DNA from: RGIG5579 sp045597125
Lineage (GTDB): Bacteria; Bacillota; Clostridia; Oscillospirales; SIG627
DNA length: 53,110 bases
Reading direction: 5' to 3'
Assembly (NCBI GenBank): GCA_045597125.1
Contig: JAZODR010000039.1
Location: 1-53,110, forward strand
Part shown: positions 25,286 to 32,942 of the stretch, piece after piece
Layout: every line of letters starts with the position of its first letter
How positions within the stretch are numbered: position 1 is the first letter of the stretch
Notes under the pieces: model-generated
Told to the model about the DNA's origin: nothing
The model's database searches: none
Seen by the model: the letters and a program-made list of their open reading frames with translations, nothing else
Made by a program: the position numbers and the translations under genes

Positions 25286-25421
25286 TTGACTTGTCAATTT
25301 TCCTGACAAGCCTGCTTTTGTGTCCACAAATGCAAAAATACGGCATGCCTCTTTCGAGATATACCGTATTTTTCAAGAACTGTCCTTTAGGGTGCGACCC
25401 TAAATGTCATCGCCTTTTTTT
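25286..25421. repeat. Hairpin-rich element ending in the right 16-bp inverted repeat
   Basis: Successive hairpins: CTTGTCA/TGACAAG, AAAATACGG/CCGTATTTT, TAGGGT/ACCCTA. The last bases (25406-25421) are the reverse complement of 23808-23823. The density of structure suggests a repetitive intergenic element or structured RNA rather than a gene. Confidence 0.5.
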
Positions 25422-25428
25422 ATTTTAT

Positions 25429-25887
25429 TTAGCCAAGCCACTTAATCATCAAGGGTAGGGTTCCCAATTCCGCAGCCGCAACGTTGTTGCCATCCATAGG
25501 AATGACGTCGCCTACAAGCTTGTCATTTTCATCAAAATCTTTTTCGCCGGGTCTGTCGGGCTCAGAAGCGGGTGCTTTGGTCGTGGTCGAAGGAGCTTTT
25601 GTTGTGGTCGTAGTAGCGGCTTTCGTTGTGGTCGTAGTAGTAGCCTTGGTGGTGGTAGAGGTGGTGGGATAAATCACAGGAGTACCCTTGAACTGGGTGG
25701 TGGCTCCTGCAGCAGTTGTTTTAAAGGTTTGGTTAGGCTTTTTGGTGGAGGACGTTTCGGGAGCTCCGCCCGCCTCCTCGGTTGTATTTTCGGTCTCAGT
25801 GGTAGCTGCTGGGTCTTTTGAACAGGAAACAAAAATAACGGCAGTAATCAGAATGACCAAAATTAGAGGGAGGAGTAAACGTTTCAT
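25429..25887 (-). CDS. Lipoprotein with Thr-rich linker (paralogue of the next upstream gene)
   Basis: A 152-residue lipoprotein. The signal peptide MKRLLLPLILVILITAVIFV is followed by the lipobox Cys (FVSC). Then come an acidic Thr/Glu stretch, a long low-complexity linker of T-T-T-K-A units typical of extended cell-surface spacers, and a short C-terminal segment (AAELGTLPLMIKWLG). That tail matches SEIGTLPIIFG in the protein at 25917-26270, so the two are probably paralogues; the GTLP peptide may be a recognition tag. No catalytic domain is visible. Start chosen at 25887, 9 bases after GAGG. The two genes are 29 bases apart and may be co-transcribed. Confidence 0.72.
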   Translation of the reverse strand: MKRLLLPLILVILITAVIFVSCSKDPAATTETENTTEEAGGAPETSSTKKPNQTFKTTAAGATTQFKGTPVIYPTTSTTTKATTTTTTKAATTTTTKAPSTTTKAPASEPDRPGEKDFDENDKLVGDVIPMDGNNVAAAELGTLPLMIKWLG

Positions 25888-25916
25888 AAGAGAATACCTC
25901 ATTTCTACAAAATATC

Positions 25917-26270
25917 TTAATTAAAGGGGATGATGGGAGTTTCTACAATTCCGGATTTGCCGGATGTAGAAGAACTTGTGACGGTGGGCGGCTTTTTCGT
26001 AGTGGTTGTAGGCGCCTTCGTCGTAGTAGAGGAGGGGGGAGTACCGCTGTCATTTTTCTTTTCTTCTTCGCTACCAAAGATGATGGGCAAGGTTCCGATT
26101 TCTGAGGGACCATCGTCCTTTTCTCCCTCTTCGGGAGCCGTGATGATTTCCTCTACTGGATTGGTTTCGGTTTCCTCGATCTTAGTGTTTTCCTCTTCTT
26201 TTTCATTTGCACAAGCACAGAGAGAAACCAATATCAATGCCGCGAGAAGGATATAGATGAATCGTTTCAT
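25917..26270 (-). CDS. Acidic lipoprotein with Thr-rich linker
   Basis: A 117-residue lipoprotein. The signal peptide MKRFIYILLAALILVSLCAC ends in a lipobox. The mature chain is strongly acidic (EKEEENTKIEETETNPVEE), contains SEIGTLPIIFG and a Thr/Pro/Lys-rich spacer, and ends VETPIIPFN. It is small and probably unfolded and surface-exposed. Function unknown. AAGGAGA precedes the ATG at 26270. A promoter lies 50 bases upstream, and the unit is separated from rplL by a terminator. Confidence 0.7.
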   Translation of the reverse strand: MKRFIYILLAALILVSLCACANEKEEENTKIEETETNPVEEIITAPEEGEKDDGPSEIGTLPIIFGSEEEKKNDSGTPPSSTTTKAPTTTTKKPPTVTSSSTSGKSGIVETPIIPFN

Positions 26271-26320
26271 AGTAATCTCCTTGAAACAGTGGATAGTCCC
26301 ACTCATACTAAACTAGCATT

Positions 26321-26349
26321 ATTATACAATACATTTTCAAAAAATGCAA
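26321..26349 (-). promoter_or_regulatory. Promoter of the two lipoprotein genes
   Basis: Minus strand TTGCAT (26344-26349), a 17-bp spacer and TATAAT (26321-26326). Confidence 0.65.
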
Positions 26350-26401
26350 TAGAAATTATTAGTAAAGAACTTTGTTTTTCTTGATTTTCTACGAAATGCA
26401 C

Positions 26402-26433
26402 AAAAAAAGGAGAGAAGCCTTGGCTTCTCTCCC
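26402..26433 (-). terminator. Terminator of the rplJ-rplL transcript
   Basis: GGAGAGAAGCC pairs with GGCTTCTCTCC and is followed on the minus strand by a run of T. It ends transcription 18 bases past rplL, where rpoB would follow in most bacteria. Confidence 0.88.
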
Positions 26434-26450
26434 TAAAAATGTTTTTTATC

Positions 26451-26828
26451 TTACTTCAGCTCAACAGTAGCGCCGGCTTCAGCAAGTTTCTTCTGGATTT
26501 CTTCAGCGTCGGTCTTGGAAACGCCTTCCTTAATCTTGGAAGGAACACCCTCAACCAGAGCCTTGGAACCAGCCAGACCCAAACCGGTGATTTCGTTGAT
26601 AGCCTTGATTACGTTGAGTCTCTTGTCGCCAACGTTGGTCAGAACTACGTCGAACTCGGTCTTCTCTTCCTGTGCAGCGCCTGCAGCGGGAGCAGCAGCG
26701 CCTGCAACAGCAACGGGAGCAGCGGATACGCCGAATTCTTCCTCGAGTGCAGCAACGAGATCTTTCATTTCAAGAATGGTAAGTGCTTTGATTTCTTCAA
26801 GAATTTGAGTGGTCTTTTCAGTAGCCAT
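26451..26828 (-). CDS. rplL: 50S ribosomal protein L7/L12
   Basis: A 125-residue stalk protein. It has the helical dimerisation N-terminus (KTTQILEEIKALTILEMKDL), the Ala-rich hinge (APVAVAGAAAPAAGAAQEEK) and the globular C-terminal domain (KTEFDVVLTNVGDKRLNVIK and GLAGSKALVEGVPSKIKEGV), which binds elongation factors. The start at 26828 (MATEK) is 9 bases after GGAGG; an ATG 6 bases earlier is too close. It lies downstream of rplJ in the L10 operon and is followed by a terminator instead of rpoB. Confidence 0.97.
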   Translation of the reverse strand: MATEKTTQILEEIKALTILEMKDLVAALEEEFGVSAAPVAVAGAAAPAAGAAQEEKTEFDVVLTNVGDKRLNVIKAINEITGLGLAGSKALVEGVPSKIKEGVSKTDAEEIQKKLAEAGATVELK

Positions 26829-26888
26829 TTTCATATACCTCCGAATAATAATTAAATTTAAATTTGTTATGTGTGGGAAAAAGCGAGG

Positions 26889-27404
26889 TTAAGCTTCTGT
26901 AGCTTCGCCGCCTTCTTCCTTGTCGATCTTCGCCTGAAGAACGTAAGCAAGTCCGTAAAGGGGACCCATCATGCTGCCCATGATCTTGCAGAGCATTTCT
27001 TCCTTGGAAGGAGTGCTTGCCAGTTCATTTACAGCTGCTACGTCGATAACACCGCCGTCAATAAAGCCTGCTTTGATCTGGAAGGTTTCGATCTTGTCTG
27101 CATACTCTTTCAGAATCTTTGCGGGAGCGATGGGATCGGTAGCGGAAATTGCCAGAGCGTTCATGCCTTCGAGATGAGCCTTGATATCGCTGTAGCCGCA
27201 AGCTTCACAAGCTCTTCCGGCTAAGGAATTTTTGTAAACCTTGTAATCTACGCCTGCTTCACGAAGTGCTTTGCGGAGTTGGGTATCTTGCTCAACGGTA
27301 ATACCGGTGTAGCTAACGAGTACGCCTGCAACAGCATTCTGGATCTTCTCGGTAAGCTCGGCACACTCTGCCTGCTTTTTTTCAAGAATCTTTGCGCTGG
27401 GCAT
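26889..27404 (-). CDS. rplJ: 50S ribosomal protein L10
   Basis: A 171-residue stalk base protein: VLVSYTGITVEQDTQLRKAL, EAGVDYKVYKNSLAGRA and a C-terminal helix (PLYGLAYVLQAKIDKEEGGE) that carries L7/L12 dimers. With its stalk partners L10 represses its own operon by binding the leader RNA encoded upstream. The start at 27404 follows GGAGG at 8 bases. Confidence 0.97.
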   Translation of the reverse strand: MPSAKILEKKQAECAELTEKIQNAVAGVLVSYTGITVEQDTQLRKALREAGVDYKVYKNSLAGRACEACGYSDIKAHLEGMNALAISATDPIAPAKILKEYADKIETFQIKAGFIDGGVIDVAAVNELASTPSKEEMLCKIMGSMMGPLYGLAYVLQAKIDKEEGGEATEA

Positions 27405-27419
27405 TCTTTCTACCTCCAT

Positions 27420-27559
27420 TTAAGATTTTTTAAGACAAAAAGGGCATTCCTTCTGCCGAAGAAATGCCCTTTGTAAAATACAAATTTGCGCATCCTCGAC
27501 AGGCGATTTGCACTTTCAGAAGGGGAGACCCTTCACCTGTTGTCTTAGGAACAAATTGG
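27420..27559 (-). promoter_or_regulatory. L10 ribosomal protein leader RNA with terminator-like hairpin
   Basis: The 140-base leader between the promoter and rplJ contains the AGGTGAAGGGTCTCCCCTTC-like region typical of L10 leaders, then a hairpin at 27439-27472 (AAAGGGCATT paired with AATGCCCTTT) followed by TTGTCTTAAAAAAT. The L10-L7/L12 complex would bind it and reduce expression of rplJ and rplL. Confidence 0.82.
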
Positions 27560-27588
27560 ATTATAGCACGAGTTCGTGCATTTGTCAA
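27560..27588 (-). promoter_or_regulatory. Consensus promoter of the L10 operon
   Basis: Minus strand TTGACA (27583-27588), a 17-bp spacer and TATAAT (27560-27565), a perfect sigma-A match, starting 9 bases before the rplA stop codon. Confidence 0.88.
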
Positions 27589-27596
27589 GTGTTTTT

Positions 27597-28289
27597 TTAG
27601 CCGAGCTTTGCAGCGTTGACTTTAACACCGGGGCCCATGGTAGAAGCTACTACGCAGCTCTTGATGTACTGACCTTTTGCTGCGGCGGGCTTAGCTTTGA
27701 TGATTGCGCCCATAAGAGCTTCAAAGTTCTCTACCAGCTTTTCCTTGCCGAAAGAAGCCTTACCGATGGGGCAGTGGATAATGTTGGTCTTATCAAGTCT
27801 GTACTCGATTTTACCTGCTTTTGCATCTTGAACTGCCTTAGCAACGTTGGGAGTTACAGTACCTGCCTTGGGGTTGGGCATCAGACCCTTGGGGCCCAGA
27901 ACCTTACCCAAACGACCGATGACACCCATCATATCGGGGGTAGCGATAACAACATCAAATTCAAACCAGTTTTCGTTCTGAATCTTTGCAACCAACTCTT
28001 CTGCGCCAACGTAATCGGAACCTGCCTCTTCAGCGGCCTTTACGTTGTCACCCTTAGCGAATACGAGGGTGCGAACCTTTTTACCGGTACCGTTGGGAAG
28101 AACAACTGCGCCACGAACCTGCTGGTCAGCGTGACGGGAGTCAACACCCAGACGAACGTGCAGCTCGATGGTTTCGTCAAATTTTGCCTTGGCAGAGGCA
28201 ATTACATTCTCAAAAGCTTCTTCGGTATCGTAGAGCTTGCGAGAATCAAATGCGGCAACACTTGCCTGATATTTCTTTCCTTTTTTCAT
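27597..28289 (-). CDS. rplA: 50S ribosomal protein L1
   Basis: A 230-residue protein with the L1 landmarks HVRLGVDSRHADQQVRGAVV, GTGKKVRTLVFAKG, GRLGKVLGPKGLMPNPKAGT and the C-terminal KSCVVASTMGPGVKVN. It binds 23S rRNA at the L1 stalk and can regulate its own operon. It follows rplK by 15 bases; AAAGGAGCC precedes the ATG. Confidence 0.98.
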   Translation of the reverse strand: MKKGKKYQASVAAFDSRKLYDTEEAFENVIASAKAKFDETIELHVRLGVDSRHADQQVRGAVVLPNGTGKKVRTLVFAKGDNVKAAEEAGSDYVGAEELVAKIQNENWFEFDVVIATPDMMGVIGRLGKVLGPKGLMPNPKAGTVTPNVAKAVQDAKAGKIEYRLDKTNIIHCPIGKASFGKEKLVENFEALMGAIIKAKPAAAKGQYIKSCVVASTMGPGVKVNAAKLG

Positions 28290-28304
28290 GTTTCGGCTCC
28301 TTTC

Positions 28305-28730
28305 TTACTCTTCCACAGTTACGCCCATGCTGCGCGCGGTACCTGCGATCATGCTCATGGCAGTTTCGATGGAAGCCGCATTCAAATCGGGCATTTTCTG
28401 GGTTGCGATGGCACGGAGCTGTTCCTGAGTGATTTTTGCAACCTTGGTCTTGTTGGGAACGGCAGAGCCGGACTCAAGTCCTACGGCCTTCTTAATGAGG
28501 ACTGCTGCAGGGGGAGTCTTGGTGATAAAGGAAAAGGTTCTGTCGGAATAGATGGTAATGACAACAGGGATAATCAAACCGATGTCATTCTTGGTACGCT
28601 CATTGAACTCCTTGCAGAAGTTGGGGATGGCGATACCGTGTGCACCCAGTGCAGGACCGACAGGGGGTCCGGGCATTGCCTTTGCAGCCGGGAGCTGGAG
28701 CTTTACGTAAGCTACGATTTTCTTTGCCAT
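28305..28730 (-). CDS. rplK: 50S ribosomal protein L11
   Basis: A 141-residue protein with the full L11 pattern: VKLQLPAAKAMPGPPVGPAL, KEFNERTKNDIG, FSFITKTPPAAVLIKKA and IAGTARSMGVTVEE. It binds the GTPase centre of 23S rRNA. GGAG lies 7 bases before the ATG. It is preceded by nusG with a 109-bp gap containing a small GC-rich hairpin (about 28786-28803). Confidence 0.98.
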   Translation of the reverse strand: MAKKIVAYVKLQLPAAKAMPGPPVGPALGAHGIAIPNFCKEFNERTKNDIGLIIPVVITIYSDRTFSFITKTPPAAVLIKKAVGLESGSAVPNKTKVAKITQEQLRAIATQKMPDLNAASIETAMSMIAGTARSMGVTVEE

Positions 28731-28839
28731 AATTTTCTCCTTTCGTGGTGTTGCGGAAACCGAAGTTTTGATTTCCTCCCACAGCTGCCGCTTTGCGGCA
28801 ACTATTTAAGCCCTGGCGGGCATTAAATCAATATAATTT

Positions 28840-29370
28840 TTAGAACAACTGAATCCAAGTGGAATCCAGCTCGATCTTGGTGCTTCTGCCGTGTAAGTCG
28901 GCAAGTACCTTGACCTTTTTCAGATCCTGAGAGATTTCCTCCACAACTGCGGAAGAAATGTGCGCTGCCAAAGGACCGCTGATTACGCGAACCTTATCGC
29001 CTACCTTGAAGGGCAGGGTTTCTGCTGCGCTTTCAACGCCGAGGGCCGCTACTTCCTCATCGGAAAGGACAACGGGCATAGATCCGGGGCCTACAAAGCC
29101 CGTAACACCGGTAGTGTTGCGAACAATGTGCCAACTCTCGTCGTTCATAATCATCTTCACCAGCACGTAGCTGGGAAAAATTTTGCGCTCTGCCACGCCG
29201 TCGCCGCCTTCAGATTCCGGAATTTTTTCCATAGGAATCTTGATGGCCTGAATCAAATCGCCGACCTTTCGGTTTTCTACGATTTTTTCCAAATTGACAG
29301 CTACCTTGTTTTCGTAGCCTGAATAGGTGTGTACTACGTACCAGTGAGGAGTGAGATTGTCTTCGAGCAT
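28840..29370 (-). CDS. nusG: Transcription elongation/antitermination factor NusG
   Basis: A 176-residue NusG. The N-terminal domain reads HWYVVHTYSGYENKVAVNLE with FPSYVLVKMIMNDESWHIVR and VTGFVG, and the C-terminal KOW domain FKVGDKVRVISGPLAAHISS. It binds RNA polymerase and modulates pausing and termination. I start it at 29370 because AAGGAGG sits 6 bases upstream; a longer frame to 29451 overlaps secE and has no ribosome site. Standard secE-nusG-rplK order. Confidence 0.97.
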   Translation of the reverse strand: MLEDNLTPHWYVVHTYSGYENKVAVNLEKIVENRKVGDLIQAIKIPMEKIPESEGGDGVAERKIFPSYVLVKMIMNDESWHIVRNTTGVTGFVGPGSMPVVLSDEEVAALGVESAAETLPFKVGDKVRVISGPLAAHISSAVVEEISQDLKKVKVLADLHGRSTKIELDSTWIQLF

Positions 29371-29380
29371 AACTTCCTCC

Positions 29381-29659
29381 TTAGCCGATCGTACTGAGAA
29401 GTTTGATGATGCTGGCAAATGTGAGATCGAGTACACCGATAATAGCGCCACATACCACCAAAACCGCTACTGCAATACCGGTATCGCGGAGAACGTGCTT
29501 CCCGGGATACCAGGAAACCTTCTTCATTTCGCTACGGTATTCGCGGAAAAAGTTTCCGATTTTTCTGAACAAACCGACTTTTTTTGCTTTTGCGGGTTTC
29601 TTCTTTTCCTTTTTCTCAGGAGTGGCTGTTGCGGAATCTTTCTTGATTTCTTCTGCCAT
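29381..29659 (-). CDS. secE: Preprotein translocase subunit SecE
   Basis: A 92-residue protein. The N-terminal half is Lys/Glu-rich and probably disordered (EKKEKKKPAKAKKVG). The conserved amphipathic helix FRKIGNFFREYRSEMKKVSW comes next, then one membrane helix (TGIAVAVLVVCGAIIGVLDL). It stabilises SecY in the translocon. AGGAG precedes the ATG, and the gene lies between rpmG and nusG as usual. Confidence 0.96.
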   Translation of the reverse strand: MAEEIKKDSATATPEKKEKKKPAKAKKVGLFRKIGNFFREYRSEMKKVSWYPGKHVLRDTGIAVAVLVVCGAIIGVLDLTFASIIKLLSTIG

Positions 29660-29687
29660 AATGATTTCTCCTAAAATAAAACTTGAA

Positions 29688-29837
29688 TTACTTGGTTTCC
29701 TTGTGCTTGGTGTGCTTGCGGCAGAACGGGCAGTACTTGTTCATCTCAAGTCTGTCGGGATCGTTCTTCTTGTTCTTCATCGTATCGTAGTTTCTCTGCT
29801 TGCACTCACTGCATGCAAGGGTGATTCTTTCTCTCAT
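29688..29837 (-). CDS. rpmG: 50S ribosomal protein L33
   Basis: A 49-residue protein beginning MRERITLACSECKQRNYDT. It has two CxxC pairs (CSEC and CPFC), so this is the zinc-binding form of L33. GGAGG stands before the ATG. It is the first gene of the rpmG-secE-nusG-rplK-rplA transcript. Confidence 0.95.
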   Translation of the reverse strand: MRERITLACSECKQRNYDTMKNKKNDPDRLEMNKYCPFCRKHTKHKETK

Positions 29838-29926
29838 AATATCCTCCGAACTTGTTGCACCGTGGGGTGCGTATTCTCCCTCTTTGGAAAGTCAATCCAT
29901 AAAAAAAGACCCCGAGAGGTTTCATT

Positions 29927-29955
29927 ATTATAGCAAAGGGGGTTCCTTTTGTCAA
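29927..29955 (-). promoter_or_regulatory. Consensus promoter of the rpmG-secE-nusG operon
   Basis: Minus strand TTGACA (29950-29955), a 17-bp spacer and TATAAT (29927-29932), about 90 bases before the rpmG start. The leader includes a short T-run (rc of 29901-29907). Confidence 0.85.
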
Positions 29956-30014
29956 TAGAAAAAGGAAAAAAATGCGATTTTTTTGGAATGAGGAAAAAAA
30001 TATGAAAAAATCCC

Positions 30015-30044
30015 TTGTTCCTTCCCCTCACTTTGTGGTATAAT
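30015..30044 (+). promoter_or_regulatory. Promoter of the rimM-trmD operon
   Basis: TTGTTC (30015-30020), an 18-bp spacer and TATAAT (30039-30044), diverging from the rpmG promoter. Confidence 0.65.
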
Positions 30045-30084
30045 AACATAATAATATGTAAGAAGTGTGAACGCGAGGAAAATT

Positions 30085-30591
30085 GTGAGAAATCTTTTTT
30101 TGGAAGCGGGTAAGGTCCGCAACACCCACGCGCTTCGTGGAGAGGTGAAATTTGAATGTTATTTGGATGGGGAAAAACCTTTAAAGGGGATTCGCCATCT
30201 GTATCTTACCCCCAAAGGGGAAAAGCCGTTCGAGATCCGTTCTGTGCGAGTTCAGGGTGACGTTTTGTTGGTACATTTTGACGGGGTTGATTCCGTGGAG
30301 GAGGCAACGCTTTTGAAAGGGAAAACGATGTTCGCCTCCCGTGAGGAATTGGATCCTGAAGGAAAATTGGTGTTCTTTGCCGATTTGATCGGCCTTCCCT
30401 TAATTGAAGAGGGAACGGGCAACGTGTACGGAACCATCCGCCAGGTGGGAAGCCGCGGTGCAGGAGAATTGTTTACCGTGCTTCTTCCCGACGGCAGGGA
30501 AATGTATTTCCCCGTTGTGAAGGAGTGGATCGTTTCTATGGATGCGGAAAAAGGTGTGTTTGTTCATGCACCTGAGGGGATTTTTGACTGA
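30085..30591 (+). CDS. rimM: Ribosome maturation factor RimM
   Basis: A 168-residue protein. The N-terminal beta-barrel starts LFLEAGKVRNTHALRGEVKF, and the PRC-barrel has FFADLIGLPLIEEGTGNVYG and GAGELFTVLLPDGREMYFPV. It assists late assembly of the 30S head. I choose GTG at 30085 because GAGG lies 7 bases before it; an earlier in-frame GTG at 30067 lacks a site. The stop overlaps the trmD ATG. The usual upstream partner rpsP is absent here. Confidence 0.95.
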   Translation: MRNLFLEAGKVRNTHALRGEVKFECYLDGEKPLKGIRHLYLTPKGEKPFEIRSVRVQGDVLLVHFDGVDSVEEATLLKGKTMFASREELDPEGKLVFFADLIGLPLIEEGTGNVYGTIRQVGSRGAGELFTVLLPDGREMYFPVVKEWIVSMDAEKGVFVHAPEGIFD

Positions 30592-31295
30592 TGGCTGCCA
30601 TTCGTTTTGATATTATGACTCTGTTTCCCGAGCTTTGCGGCACCATTCTCGGTGAGAGCATTATCGGCAGAGCACAAAAGGCGGGAATTGTTGAGGTGCA
30701 TTGCCACAATATACGCGATTATTCCAAGGATAAATTTCGTCGGGTGGATGATACTCCCTACGGTGGCGGTAAGGGGATGCTGATGAAGCCGGACCCTATC
30801 TGTGATTGCTATGATGCCATTATCCAAGGGGCAGAAACTAAGCCTTATACCGTTTATATGTCCCCCAAAGGGAGCGTTTTTAATCAGAAAAAGGCCAGGG
30901 AGCTTTCCGAAAAAGAACGAATCGTAATCTTGTGCGGTCATTACGAGGGTGTGGATCAGAGAGCTATTGATGCCATTGTGGATGAGGAGATTTCCATCGG
31001 TGATTACGTATTGACCGGCGGGGAATTACCCGCCTGTGTTTTGGCGGATGCGGTGAGCCGTTTGATTCCCGGGGTACTGGCATCTTCTGAGTGCTATGAG
31101 AAGGAGAGCTTGACTGACGGACTTTTGGAATATCCGCAATATACTCGCCCTTATGAATTTCGCGGTGTGAAGGTACCGGATGTGCTCATCAGCGGACATC
31201 ATGAAAATATTGAAAATTGGCGCAATGAAATGGCGTACAAACTGACGGAAGAAAAAAGACCGGATCTGCTTGCGGAAACGGAGAAAGGAACGTAA
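30591..31295 (+). CDS. trmD: tRNA (guanine-N1)-methyltransferase TrmD
   Basis: A 234-residue SPOUT enzyme. Conserved motifs are FDIMTLFPELC, DDTPYGGGKGMLMKPDPI, LCGHYEGVDQRAID and ISIGDYVLTGGELPA, which form the knotted SAM site, plus the C-terminal helix region with RPYEFRGVKVPDVL. It methylates G37 of tRNAs with G36 to prevent frameshifting. Its start codon overlaps the rimM stop. The usual downstream rplS does not follow. Confidence 0.97.
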   Translation: MAAIRFDIMTLFPELCGTILGESIIGRAQKAGIVEVHCHNIRDYSKDKFRRVDDTPYGGGKGMLMKPDPICDCYDAIIQGAETKPYTVYMSPKGSVFNQKKARELSEKERIVILCGHYEGVDQRAIDAIVDEEISIGDYVLTGGELPACVLADAVSRLIPGVLASSECYEKESLTDGLLEYPQYTRPYEFRGVKVPDVLISGHHENIENWRNEMAYKLTEEKRPDLLAETEKGT

Positions 31296-31297
31296 TA

Positions 31298-32929
31298 ATG
31301 GCAAAAGGACATTTGACGGGTTCATTTTCCCACCTTTTATATACGCTGGGAAAAGCGATTCGTTTTGCCCCTGAAACTGCCTTCGCTCCGCCCCGTACCG
31401 AACAGGAGCGGAAGGAAAGAGGAAAACCATTTCTTGCATATCGCTTAAAGATTAAAAATGCTTTGGCGAAAATGTGTGAGCAGAGTTTTTTCTTGGGGCT
31501 TTACAATGCCTTTTTGCGTTCTTTTTTTACCACTCGCGTACGTTCCTTCGGCGTTCTTTTTTTCAGCTGTGGATTTTTGCAGATTCTTTCTTATTTTCTG
31601 AGTGGATATCTGCCCTTTGCCGCAGGAGATGAAAGCAATCTGATTTTTGGTGTTACCTTGATTTTTCTTACTTTGCTATGCTCCTTTACGCGGGGAGATG
31701 TGAAGGATATTTTAAAAAAGAGCTTTCTGTATCGCGGAATTCTGGTTCCGTTGTTCGGAGCCCGAGGATGGGAATTCCCTACGGGAAGAGGCGGAGATAA
31801 TTTTTTTGGGATGCTTCTGATCGGGGCGCTTCTTGCATTCTTCACCGTAATTTTTTCCCCCTTTGCCGTGTTCTTGGTAATTTTGCTCTTAGTCTTGATT
31901 CATTTTGTGTTTTATCAGCCGGAAGCGGGACTTATTATCGTGGCTTTGGCGCTTTTTTCCGTGCCTTTTCGGGTGACGGCATTTTTGACGGCATTTACTC
32001 TGATTGCCTTACTGTGTAAATGTGCTGTAGGAAAGAGAGTTTTGGTATGGTCTTCTTGGGACGGAGTGGTTTTTCTGCTTTTGCTCCCTCTATTGTTTTC
32101 GGAAAAAAGCCGTTTGCTCTGTCTTGTTTTGGTTTCGCTCTATCTCTTGTCCCTTAGCCTTTTGAGAACCCTTGCCGCCATTGGCAGATTCTTGTGTGCG
32201 CTGACGCTGGGTGGTATATTTTGCTCGATGATGGTAGTTATGCGCTTTGTTTTCACTACTTTTTTTGAGGAACTTTTTTTCCGCTTTCCCAATCTGGATG
32301 AATTGTTTTTTCTTAGTGCAGGAGAACAGACCTTGGCACCTATTGCAATTGTATGTCCTCTTGCCCTAGGACTTCTTCGCTCGGTGAAAAGATCTATGGG
32401 AGTTGTTCTTACTCCTCCCATCTTCCTTGTATTTTTGGCGGCGGTTTTTTGCGGTGCATCTGTCCCCGTTTGGATCGCTTTGATTATAGCTCTTGCCGTT
32501 CAGAATTTGATGACCTATCGTTTTGCAATGGTTTGGTACGTGATTGTCGGATTTTTCTTGATTATCAGTCTGAACGTGGTTCCCCCGGCATGGTTGAAAC
32601 CCGTTTTTGATGTGTTTGGATTTTTTGAACATACGGGAGAAGGAGTGCTTTTGGTTCTTGGCGTGGGGAATGTTTTGGGAATTTTTATTCTTACCGTCCT
32701 TTTGGCCTGTTTTGTTTTTGCGGTGATTCGCTTTGCCTTGAATTCTACCAGACCCCAATCCTTCCCCCGAGTGCTGGGTGCGGTTGGTGCGGCGGTGACT
32801 TTTATCGTCTTGGGATTTGGCTCTGTGGCAATTGATGAAAGGACCTTGGTTCTTTTCATTCTTCTTTTGGGTTTGCCTCGTGTATCCTTGATTTGTGCCA
32901 AGCGGGAAGAGATCCGCTTACCTTACTGA
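31298..32929 (+). CDS. Large polytopic membrane protein of unknown function
   Basis: A 543-residue, very hydrophobic protein. A 90-residue polar/basic N-terminus is followed by about 12 membrane helices, which are broken by short loops with few charges. The overall build resembles O-antigen polymerase/ligase-like or wall-polymer proteins of Clostridia, but I find no diagnostic motif. It starts 2 bases after trmD and precedes two DUF4330-like genes and htpG, all on the same strand, so it sits in a long operon. Function not assigned. Confidence 0.7.
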   Translation: MAKGHLTGSFSHLLYTLGKAIRFAPETAFAPPRTEQERKERGKPFLAYRLKIKNALAKMCEQSFFLGLYNAFLRSFFTTRVRSFGVLFFSCGFLQILSYFLSGYLPFAAGDESNLIFGVTLIFLTLLCSFTRGDVKDILKKSFLYRGILVPLFGARGWEFPTGRGGDNFFGMLLIGALLAFFTVIFSPFAVFLVILLLVLIHFVFYQPEAGLIIVALALFSVPFRVTAFLTAFTLIALLCKCAVGKRVLVWSSWDGVVFLLLLPLLFSEKSRLLCLVLVSLYLLSLSLLRTLAAIGRFLCALTLGGIFCSMMVVMRFVFTTFFEELFFRFPNLDELFFLSAGEQTLAPIAIVCPLALGLLRSVKRSMGVVLTPPIFLVFLAAVFCGASVPVWIALIIALAVQNLMTYRFAMVWYVIVGFFLIISLNVVPPAWLKPVFDVFGFFEHTGEGVLLVLGVGNVLGIFILTVLLACFVFAVIRFALNSTRPQSFPRVLGAVGAAVTFIVLGFGSVAIDERTLVLFILLLGLPRVSLICAKREEIRLPY

Positions 32930-32942
32930 GAGGGGGAGAAGG

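Noticed and set aside
27576..28826. 416-codon plus-strand frame opposite rplA and rplK
   Set aside because: It is a shadow frame created by codon bias in the two ribosomal-protein genes; there is no ribosome site and the opposite strand is unambiguous L1 and L11.
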